Origin: JBJKRW01 sp046704445
Lineage (GTDB): Bacteria > Patescibacteriota > Microgenomatia > UBA1406 > GWC2-37-13
Length of the DNA: 11,422 bases
Direction of reading: 5' to 3'
Assembly (NCBI GenBank): GCA_046704445.1
Contig: JBJKRW010000096.1
Span: 1 to 11,422, forward strand
The stretch's first letter is position 1. Every line of letters begins with the position of its first letter. The notes beneath the pieces were generated by a model. It saw only the letters and a list, made by a program, of their open reading frames with translations, did no database searches and was not told the DNA's origin. Made by a program: the position numbers and the translations under genes. Positions 1 to 5,965 of the stretch are shown piece after piece.

Positions 1-7
1 TTTAACA

Positions 8-577
8 TTACCTCAGATTTTTGGGCAGAGGATCGGTAATTGGCCCGACTTTATTTGCGGGATAATAACGGTAAAATACCTGGCCGATTATACTGTCTTC
101 AGGAATGGGTCCAAATTCCCTTGAATCTGATGAACGGGGCCTATTATCTCCCATGACAAAAAGATACCCTTCCGGCACCTTTAACGGTACTCCTTCCTGG
201 ATGAATCCTCCGTCCCACGTGTTTGTCGCGGCGGAAATATACGGTTCATTCAACTGAACGCCGTTTACGAATACATTTCCGTTCTTTACGAGTACGGTAT
301 CTCCAGGGAGACCGATGATGCGTTTGATATAATCGACATCGGGATTTTTCGGCGCCTTGAATACGATGACGTCGCCTCGTTCCGGCTTCCTGAATTTATA
401 CGTAATTTTGCTGGTAAGGATATATTCGCCAGTATGGAATGTAGGTTCCATGGATGAACCCTTGACCTGATTGGGAGCCATGATAAAAAGATATACGACG
501 ATGAAGAGCGATCCTACAAATACTACGGTTTCAAGAATATCCATCACAAATTCAATGACTTTTCTTACTGCGCTCAT
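8..577 (-). CDS. lepB: Signal peptidase I (type I leader peptidase, S26 family)
   Basis: The 189-residue protein cleaves signal peptides from exported proteins at the outer face of the cytoplasmic membrane. One N-terminal membrane helix (about residues 15-34) is followed by the family boxes in order. GSSMEPT carries the catalytic serine (Ser42). DYIKRIIGLPGD carries the general-base lysine (Lys85). GDNR at 143-146 and SSDSR at 149-153 form the conserved C-terminal box. The length is normal for a compact bacterial enzyme and all active-site residues are present. The ATG at 577 gives a short cytoplasmic stretch before the helix, and no Shine-Dalgarno sequence precedes it. The gene is transcribed away from everything else in the window. 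The neighbouring genes encode several exported proteins that could be its substrates, but that link is inference. Confidence 0.95.
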   Translation of the reverse strand: MSAVRKVIEFVMDILETVVFVGSLFIVVYLFIMAPNQVKGSSMEPTFHTGEYILTSKITYKFRKPERGDVIVFKAPKNPDVDYIKRIIGLPGDTVLVKNGNVFVNGVQLNEPYISAATNTWDGGFIQEGVPLKVPEGYLFVMGDNRPRSSDSREFGPIPEDSIIGQVFYRYYPANKVGPITDPLPKNLR

Positions 578-688
578 AACGATTCATTGTAGAGAAAAAG
601 TGAAGGAAAAACAACTGGTTTATGTATATAATATTAGCAAAAGATTGATGACATAGCCTGACAGGAAAGGATTATTAAAAAAGGATTT

Positions 689-718
689 TTGTCGACTGTA
701 AGAATAGAGCTTTGTAAT
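689..718 (+). promoter_or_regulatory. Candidate promoter of the tRNA-Val gene
   Basis: TTGTCG (689-694) and TGTAAT (713-718) are separated by 18 bp, matching the -35 and -10 consensus at 4/6 and 5/6 positions. Transcription would begin near 725, about 13 bases before the mature tRNA. The fit is reasonable but AT-rich DNA gives many such matches. The rest of the 578-737 gap is AT-rich, and I saw only weak promoter candidates for the divergent signal peptidase gene (for example a minus-strand TATTAT at 628-633 without a convincing -35). Confidence 0.4.
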
Positions 719-737
719 CGAATAACCTATGATTATT

Positions 738-809
738 GACCGTTTAGCTCAATGGCAGAGCGCTTCGTTCACATCGAAGAGGTTGAGGGTTCAAATCCCC
801 CAACGGTCA
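738..809 (+). tRNA. tRNA-Val (anticodon CAC)
   Basis: The sequence folds into a full cloverleaf. The acceptor arm GACCGTT (738-744) pairs perfectly with AACGGTC (802-808). The D stem is GCTC (747-750) with GAGC (758-761). The anticodon stem is CTTCG (763-767) with CGAAG (775-779), and its loop TTCACAT places CAC at 770-772, which reads the valine codon GUG. The T arm is GAGGG (785-789) and CCCCC (797-801) around TTCAAAT, with one A-C mismatch at its second pair. The discriminator base is A809. The 3' CCA is not encoded, so it must be added by a nucleotidyltransferase. Variable loop and arm lengths are standard. Confidence 0.95.
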
Positions 810-949
810 CACGGGCGAATGACAATTTCCCTATGACCGTTTGTTTGATTCCGAGGAAAACACTGGTTAGTGATGCTTCCAAAAAAAGCCTCATAGTGCA
901 GAGAGCTATAAGCATAGCAATATAACGGTAAATTGATTGAACTATTGTT

Positions 950-1978
950 ATGAAATCGCATATTGTAACCAAGACGTTTCGCATTTCATTTCCGGCGCTC
1001 ATTATTCTCATTCTTCTGATAATCGGTGCATTGGTATTATATCGGATTACCCGAGATGAAGAAGAAGCCAAAACTATCATACAGGCTGTTCGGTTGCGCA
1101 GTACTCCGAATTCCCGTGAATTTTCGGGCATACGCCATGTCTTTGTGATTGTAATGGAAAATCATGATTGGAAAGATATTGTTAATAATCCTGATGCTCA
1201 TTTTATTAACTCGGTTTTGTTACAGGAAGGCTCACATGCAGTTTCATACTATAATGTTCCCGAAAAACAGGAAGAATTCCATCCCAGTGAACCGAATTAT
1301 ATCGTACTTGAGTCTGGAACAAATGTATTTCCGGATCATACTTTTAGTACGGATAATAATCCTAGTCCTTACAATTCAACCGAATCACATGCTCATTTGA
1401 CTTATTTGCTGGATAAAGCAGGATTTACCTGGAAATCATATCAAGAAGATATTTCCGGTATGAACTGTCCAATAAAGTCTCAGGCCGACTATGTGCCGAG
1501 GCACAATCCGTTTGTGTATTTCCGGGATGTATCCGGACAATCTGTTTCCGAGAAAAATTTCTTTTGCAAGACTCATATCCGGCCCTTACAGGAATTGATA
1601 AGCGATTTGAAATCTTCTCATTTATCAAACTACAACTTCATCACGCCCAATCTTCAGCATGACATGCATAACGGAACAATTGCGCAGGCCGATCAATGGT
1701 TGTCGCGGATTGTTCCGGTTATTACGAATTCAAAGGTATTCAAAAAAGACGGAGTCCTGTTTATGACTTGGGATGAAGGAAGCGATCAAAACGACAAAAA
1801 TTACCCTATAGGCATGATTGTGGTATCTCCGTTCGCAAAGAAAAATTATAAAAATTCTCTTTCCTATTCCCACGCATCGTATGTAAAAACAATTGAGGAA
1901 ATATTCAGGGTATCGCCACTACTCGGACTTGCCTCAGATTCGAAAACCCGTGACCTTTCCGATCTTTTCATAAACTGA
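950..1978 (+). CDS. Membrane-anchored phosphoesterase (acid phosphatase / phospholipase C-like family)
   Basis: The 342-residue protein has an N-terminal signal anchor (about residues 12-31) with basic residues before it, so the enzyme domain should face outward. The domain resembles the Pfam Phosphoesterase family (PF04185), which contains acid phosphatases and phosphatidylcholine-hydrolysing phospholipases C. Visible family signatures are VFVIVMENHDW, with E70-N71-H72; the EPNYIVLESG segment; NYNFITPNLQHDMHNG, with H237-D238 and H240; and MTWDEGS, with D275-E276. SHASYVKTIEE (H308) follows. The acidic and histidine residues are those expected of a metal-dependent phosphoesterase active site. 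The substrate cannot be told from sequence; phospholipids, nucleotides or phosphorylated glycans are all possible. The ATG at 950 lies directly before a plausible signal anchor and has no Shine-Dalgarno sequence. The gene ends 46 bp before the ABC transporter and may share its transcript. Confidence 0.85.
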   Translation: MKSHIVTKTFRISFPALIILILLIIGALVLYRITRDEEEAKTIIQAVRLRSTPNSREFSGIRHVFVIVMENHDWKDIVNNPDAHFINSVLLQEGSHAVSYYNVPEKQEEFHPSEPNYIVLESGTNVFPDHTFSTDNNPSPYNSTESHAHLTYLLDKAGFTWKSYQEDISGMNCPIKSQADYVPRHNPFVYFRDVSGQSVSEKNFFCKTHIRPLQELISDLKSSHLSNYNFITPNLQHDMHNGTIAQADQWLSRIVPVITNSKVFKKDGVLFMTWDEGSDQNDKNYPIGMIVVSPFAKKNYKNSLSYSHASYVKTIEEIFRVSPLLGLASDSKTRDLSDLFIN

Positions 1979-2010
1979 ATATTCTTTTACCTTTTGAGTA
2001 ATAATAACTG

Positions 2011-2016
2011 TATACT
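2011..2016 (+). promoter_or_regulatory. Possible -10 element just before the ABC transporter start
   Basis: TATACT at 2011-2016 matches the -10 consensus at five of six positions and ends 8 bases before the ATG at 2025. Transcription from it would start at about 2023-2025, giving a leaderless or nearly leaderless mRNA. No good -35 lies at the right distance, so the gene may instead be read through from the phosphoesterase upstream. Confidence 0.25.
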
Positions 2017-2024
2017 ATGCTTTT

Positions 2025-3797
2025 ATGAAGAATCTTACCCAAATAATCAAACTGGCACGGCCTCTATATAGATTGATCTTTGTAATAGGCATATTGATTC
2101 TGGTGTCATCGGTGACGGAACTCGTTGCGCCGGTTCTTTCGAAATGGATTGTTGACGACATTGTCGCAAAATTACAGGGGACGGGGGGGAGCTTAAACCA
2201 TTTGATATTTCTCATAGCCGTTGCGTTTCTTATGAGTTTTGTCGGTGTGGTTCTGACTTCGATAACCGACAGACTGGGAGATCACTTGCAGGGGAAACTG
2301 AGGCAGTTTCTCACGGAGAAATTTTACAAAAAAGTTTTGAGTCTTCCTCAAAGCTATTTTGACTCCGAAATCTCCGGAAAAATAGTCAATCAACTGAATA
2401 GAGGGATTTTTACCATTTACGAGTTTATCAATACCGCAACAAATTTTATTCTTCCGACTTTTTTGCAGAGTCTTTTTACCATACTGATCATGGCATATTA
2501 TAATATCTGGGTTGCGGGTTTCACGTTCCTGCTTTTTCCGGTTTATCTTTTTTTGAGTTATTTTTCAACTAAAAAGTGGGGTGAAGAAGAAGAGAAGAAG
2601 AATAAGATTGACGATTATTCCCGGGGAAGAATGGGTGAAGTTATCACAAATATAAAGCTCGTAAAAAGCTTCAATAACGAACACAACGAATGGTCTTTAA
2701 TTTCAGACAGTATGAGCGATATCAATACAATCTACGCCCGTCAAAGCACCACCTTTCACCTTTTTGATTTTGTGCGTAATTTCGGATTAATCGTTATAAT
2801 CACCGCAATAAATATCGTGGTGTTTTATAATACATTCAATGGTGCGTTGACCATTGGAACCATGGTTTTAATTCTTCAACTGTTGGGTCAGGCCCGGAGA
2901 CCTCTTTTTGCGATGTCGTTTATTCTGACCAATATGCAGACGGCAGAAAGCGGATCAAAGGAATTTCTTGAAGTTCTGAATCTTCCGGTAACAGAGCCTT
3001 ACGCGTTGAAATCCGGGAACGTAAAACTGAAACATGCATCGTTGTCCTTTCAGCATGTAAATTTCAGGTATGAGCGGAGCGATGAAATCCTTAAGGATGT
3101 TTCTTTCGATCTTAAACAAAACCAGACCGTAGCTCTTGTGGGACACAGCGGTGTAGGGAAGACGACGGTGGTTAATCTTATTCTTAAGTTATACAAGGCG
3201 ACAAAAGGGTCAATCGTTTTGAATAACCGGCCGTACAGGACACTGGATCATGTATTCATTAGGAATAACATCGCGCTGGTTTTTCAGGAAAACGAACTGT
3301 TTTCAACAACCATCCGTGAAAATGTCGCTTACGGAAATCCTCATACCTCAGACAAGACGATTATCGAAGCACTTAAAAAGGCAAAAGCGTACGAGTTTGT
3401 CCGGGATTTGCCGAAAGGTTTGGACAGTGAAGTGGGAGAGCGTGGTGTCCGATTGTCCGGTGGACAAAAACAGCGGATACAGATAGCTCGTGCAATACTT
3501 AAAAACGCGCCGATTCTCATTCTTGATGAAGCGACTTCCAGTCTTGACTCCAAATCCGAACATGAAGTGCAGGATGCACTCAATGTTCTGATGAAGGATA
3601 AACTTGTTTTAATTATCGCACATAGATTCTCAACCATCCAGAATGTGGACAGAATTATTGTACTGGATCACGGCTATGTGGTTGATTCAGGAAGTCCAGT
3701 AGAACTTTCCAGGCGTAAGGGAATTTATTCGGAATTGTTAAGGTATCAGCTTGAAGGAAACAAAAAACTCCTTGAAACATTTGATATCACCGTATAA
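2025..3797 (+). CDS. ABC exporter half-transporter (fused permease and ATPase, MsbA/lipid-exporter-like)
   Basis: The 590-residue protein has an N-terminal type I exporter membrane domain with about six helices (first near residues 15-38, last pair about 245-292), then a complete ATPase domain. ATPase elements are the A-loop Tyr349 (FRYE), Walker A GHSGVGKTT with Lys379, Q-loop Gln421, signature LSGGQKQR at 477-484, Walker B ILILDE with D501-E502, D-loop SSLDS, and the H-loop His533 (AHR). Every catalytic element is intact, so it should work as a homodimer, or as a heterodimer with a partner encoded elsewhere. This architecture exports lipids, lipid-linked sugars, peptides or drugs, and the sequence does not choose between these. 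Its place between a phosphoesterase and a surface-anchoring protein fits an envelope role, which is inference. An AT-rich 124-bp gap follows. Confidence 0.93.
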   Translation: MKNLTQIIKLARPLYRLIFVIGILILVSSVTELVAPVLSKWIVDDIVAKLQGTGGSLNHLIFLIAVAFLMSFVGVVLTSITDRLGDHLQGKLRQFLTEKFYKKVLSLPQSYFDSEISGKIVNQLNRGIFTIYEFINTATNFILPTFLQSLFTILIMAYYNIWVAGFTFLLFPVYLFLSYFSTKKWGEEEEKKNKIDDYSRGRMGEVITNIKLVKSFNNEHNEWSLISDSMSDINTIYARQSTTFHLFDFVRNFGLIVIITAINIVVFYNTFNGALTIGTMVLILQLLGQARRPLFAMSFILTNMQTAESGSKEFLEVLNLPVTEPYALKSGNVKLKHASLSFQHVNFRYERSDEILKDVSFDLKQNQTVALVGHSGVGKTTVVNLILKLYKATKGSIVLNNRPYRTLDHVFIRNNIALVFQENELFSTTIRENVAYGNPHTSDKTIIEALKKAKAYEFVRDLPKGLDSEVGERGVRLSGGQKQRIQIARAILKNAPILILDEATSSLDSKSEHEVQDALNVLMKDKLVLIIAHRFSTIQNVDRIIVLDHGYVVDSGSPVELSRRKGIYSELLRYQLEGNKKLLETFDITV

Positions 3798-3865
3798 GAT
3801 AACATATACTTATAATATTAATTTAAATAGTAACATTATTATTTTTATGGCTAAAGTACAACATA

Positions 3866-3894
3866 TTGATTTTAATCTATAGATAATATATAAT
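3866..3894 (+). promoter_or_regulatory. Promoter of the sorting-signal/sortase gene
   Basis: TTGATT (3866-3871) and a perfect TATAAT (3889-3894) are separated by exactly 17 bp. Transcription should start near 3901, leaving a leader of about 20 bases before the ATG at 3922. The leader has no Shine-Dalgarno sequence. This suggests that the gene has its own sigma-70-type promoter and does not depend on the ABC transporter transcript. Confidence 0.6.
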
Positions 3895-3921
3895 CCGGTA
3901 GTATTTTCTATTAGAACTTTT

Positions 3922-5058
3922 ATGAGAAAAATATTCGGACTTTTTCTCGCGGTTAGCTTTTTTATCGCAGTTCCTTATGTGTTCGCGATTTCTTCCCCAA
4001 ACTTTCCCAGTTGTCTTAACCCCACAGGAACATTGACGACTGTTCACAAGTCCGGAACGCACGGCGTACCGGCAGATACGACCGCGTATTCCGGAACTGA
4101 TTCTTTATATGCAATATCTCAAAACTCATTTATACAATGTCTATGTACGAATGCAGGAAAAGGTATACAAACCGATTGGTGGAATATAGAAGGTTTATCT
4201 CGGACAGATACTGATACGCTCATCATGCAGGGATGGAATTATGTGCCGGACGGATCTGTTTGGGGACTTTCCGCATCTCCCTATATGACAAAGAATCTAA
4301 ATTATACCTGTTTTAACGGCAATTCGGGGGGAGCGTCCTTGAGCGCAGAATCAGACGGAGGAAATGTATTGGGTGCCGCAACCAATACTGCAGTGGGTTC
4401 TGTTTTGGGTTTGGCATCGACAGGGAACATAGTTTTCGTATATATTATTGATTTGCTTGCAATGCTTGCCATGATCATGACAATTCTTATTTCCCTAAAA
4501 AGAAAAAAGACTTTTCGAAGAATCTTTGCAATAAAAATGCTTACGTTGGCCGGTTCGGTTTTATTTATTTTTGCCTGTTATCTTGTATGGGAACGAACCA
4601 ATCCTATGCGTTTATCGTTTTCCCGGCTACCCAAACAGATTTCTCAGCCAAAGGCGGATCATGTATCAAGCAGACCTGTTTCAATTTCAGTGTCAAGACT
4701 GAAGATCAATCTGCCGGTGGTAGAAGAACAGTTGAAAAATCACTCATGGCCTACTACTTCAAAAGGAGTTGCCTGGCTTGATTCGTCTGCTGTTCCCGGT
4801 ACGCAAGGAAACAGTATTTTGTACGGACATAATTGGACAAATCTGCTCGGCGGTTTGGTGTACATTAAGCCGGGGGATCTTGTGAAGGTTCAATACGCCA
4901 ATAACAGTTTCAAAAGCTTTACGGTGCAGTCTACGGCAAAGGTTTCCCCGCAGGATACGTCAATACTTGGATCTTCAAACGACAGGAGGCTGACTATTTA
5001 TACATGTACGGGACTTTTTGACCAACAAAGATTTGTCGCGGTTGCGACTCTCAATTAG
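3922..5058 (+). CDS. Secreted protein with an LASTG sorting signal fused to a sortase
   Basis: The 378-residue protein has two functional halves. Residues 1-22 form a Sec signal peptide with likely cleavage after VFA. Residues 23-163 form an exported domain with four cysteines (31, 73, 75, 130) able to make two disulfides and no family I can name. Residues 164-200 read as a sortase sorting signal: LASTG (164-168), a hydrophobic helix (about 170-192) and a basic tail KRKKTFRR. A second helix (about 203-223) leads to a sortase domain (about 250-378) with all three catalytic residues: His303 (YGHNW), Cys362 (TIYTC) and Arg370 (QRF). The predicted topology is an outside ectodomain, a membrane hairpin and an outside sortase. 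Stand-alone sortases normally have a single N-terminal anchor, and sorting signals normally end the protein, so this joining is unusual. It might process itself or another substrate. Confidence 0.88.
   Translation: MRKIFGLFLAVSFFIAVPYVFAISSPNFPSCLNPTGTLTTVHKSGTHGVPADTTAYSGTDSLYAISQNSFIQCLCTNAGKGIQTDWWNIEGLSRTDTDTLIMQGWNYVPDGSVWGLSASPYMTKNLNYTCFNGNSGGASLSAESDGGNVLGAATNTAVGSVLGLASTGNIVFVYIIDLLAMLAMIMTILISLKRKKTFRRIFAIKMLTLAGSVLFIFACYLVWERTNPMRLSFSRLPKQISQPKADHVSSRPVSISVSRLKINLPVVEEQLKNHSWPTTSKGVAWLDSSAVPGTQGNSILYGHNWTNLLGGLVYIKPGDLVKVQYANNSFKSFTVQSTAKVSPQDTSILGSSNDRRLTIYTCTGLFDQQRFVAVATLN
4411..4521 (+). other. Internal LPXTG-like sorting signal within the sortase protein
   Basis: These codons specify LASTG, a membrane-length hydrophobic segment and the basic cluster KRKKTFRR, the three parts of a cell-wall sorting signal in correct order. 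It is preceded by two VLG motifs (in GNVLGAAT and GSVLGLAS), a tail style I associate with Patescibacteria surface proteins; that association is from memory and unverified. Sortases cut between Thr and Gly, here T167 and G168. Confidence 0.75.
4669..5055 (+). other. Sortase catalytic domain (transpeptidase)
   Basis: Residues 250-378 match the sortase fold in length and motif order, with beta-strand-like segments, YGHNW holding His303, TIYTC holding Cys362 and Arg370 eight residues later. TIYTC fits the family TLxTC box. The domain ends almost directly after the Arg strand, as in compact sortases. I cannot assign a class (A to F) with confidence. Confidence 0.9.
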
Positions 5059-5132
5059 ATTGTTATAGCTTCATAATTCTTAAATTTCCTATAAATCGGG
5101 AGATATACCTTAGCTTCAATAGTGTCGTTTTT

Positions 5133-5150
5133 ATCACAAAAAAATGTGAT
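5133..5150 (+). promoter_or_regulatory. Upstream inverted half-sites ATCACA-N6-TGTGAT
   Basis: ATCACA (5133-5138) and TGTGAT (5145-5150) form a perfect inverted repeat around six A residues. The right arm is shared with the next palindrome, so a TCACA half-site lies exactly 11 bp upstream of it. This may be a third half-site for the same regulator, or a chance product of the A-run. Confidence 0.4.
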
Positions 5151-5162
5151 TGACATCACATT
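5143..5162 (+). promoter_or_regulatory. Palindromic operator 1, overlapping the -35 element
   Basis: AATGTGAT (5143-5150) and ATCACATT (5155-5162) form a perfect 20-bp palindrome around TGAC. The core TGTGA-N6-TCACA equals the classic CRP/FNR-family consensus, and the -35 hexamer TTGACA sits in its centre. A protein bound here would cover the -35, which points to repression. The identity of the regulator is unknown; no regulator gene lies in this window. Confidence 0.75.
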
Positions 5163-5178
5163 ATAACTGCTGTATTAT
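5150..5178 (+). promoter_or_regulatory. Promoter of the glycan-assembly operon
   Basis: A perfect TTGACA (5150-5155) and TATTAT (5173-5178, five of six positions) are separated by 17 bp. Transcription should start near 5185, giving a leader of about 60 bases before the ATG at 5246. The -35 lies inside operator 1 and the start point inside operator 2. No clear terminator for the preceding sortase gene is visible in 5059-5132. Confidence 0.75.
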
Positions 5179-5194
5179 TGTGACTTATGTCACA
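5179..5194 (+). promoter_or_regulatory. Palindromic operator 2, overlapping the transcription start
   Basis: TGTGAC (5179-5184) and GTCACA (5189-5194) form a perfect 16-bp palindrome around TTAT with the same TGTGA-N6-TCACA core as operator 1. It begins directly after the -10 element and its centre is 34 bp from that of operator 1. Occupancy would block RNA polymerase at the start site. Confidence 0.7.
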
Positions 5195-5245
5195 TTTATT
5201 TACACAAAATAGTATTTAATATATCAGTTTAAGTCTTTTTATATC

Positions 5246-5965
5246 ATGAATTCTATTTCCGTAGTTGTCCCCGTTTATAACGAAGAAAAGAATATCAAAT
5301 TACTGGTTGAGAGACTGTTTCGAACCTTTGAAAAACTGAAGCTTGAGTTTGAAATTATTTTTATAGACGATCACTCAACCGATAACACTAGGAAAATATT
5401 AAGGTCGCTTTTAAACACAGGAAAAATTTATCTTTCGATAAAAAATGGAAAACAAGGGAAAGCCTTTTCCTTATTGCAGGGTTTTTCTCTTGCACATTTC
5501 GATACGATCATTATGATTGACGCCGACCTGCAATATCCTCCGGAGTCAATTCCGGAGATGCTGAAAAAAATGGACGAGGGTTTTGACGTGATTGTTGCGG
5601 ATAGAACCAAGTTTCATTCGACATTGCTCAGAAGGATAGTAAGCCGTTCGTTTCTTTATCCTTTCGGAAAGTTACTCTATGGTTTTAACTGCGATATACA
5701 GTCCGGCTTTAAAATATTTAAAAAAGAGATAATAGAACGGATTAGCCTTCATCCCACTCAATGGACATTTGATCTGGAATTTTTAGTGAAAGCGAGAAAT
5801 GCCGGCTATAGGATTGCAAGCGTATCGGTCACGTTTACCGAACGTTACGGAGGAAAAACAAAAATCAAGATACTGCCTGCTTCGTTGGAAATTGCTTACT
5901 CTGCCGTCCGTTTATGGTTTCACAGGAACGAGATAGTTCCGTTTCATAAGAGGCAGATTATGCAA
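5246..5965 (+). other. Domain 1: GT2 like polyprenyl-phosphate sugar synthase
   Basis: The domain opens with ISVVVPVYNEEKNI, a typical GT2 nucleotide-sugar strand. It continues with IDDHSTDNT (D41-D42), the metal-binding motif as IDADLQYPP (D92, D94), QSGFKIF and a basic ERYGGKTK patch near residue 207. This is the pattern of DPM1-like and ArnC-like enzymes that move a sugar from a nucleotide to polyprenyl phosphate. It has no membrane helices of its own before residue 273. Confidence 0.85.

Noticed and set aside
854..892. Nested inverted repeats (GAGG...CCTC, GGAA...TTCC, CACT-GGTT-AGTG) considered as a terminator after the tRNA
   Set aside because: The hairpin is followed by A residues instead of a T-run on the plus strand, and the stems are short and interrupted.
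769..1131. Minus-strand frame of about 120 codons across the tRNA and the start of the phosphoesterase gene
   Set aside because: It runs antisense through a solid tRNA and a solid coding gene, and its residues are low in any domain signal.
3341..3637. Minus-strand frames opposite the ABC transporter ATPase domain
   Set aside because: They are antisense shadows of strongly conserved Walker and signature motifs, and the encoded sequence looks like nothing known.
3798..3865. AT-rich stretch after the ABC transporter considered as a terminator
   Set aside because: There is a T-run near 3840, but no stable GC-containing stem precedes it.
5067..5118. Direct repeat TAGCTTCA (5067-5074 and 5111-5118)
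   Set aside because: Eight bases is too short to mean much in a 187-bp AT-rich gap, and it does not match the operator pattern.
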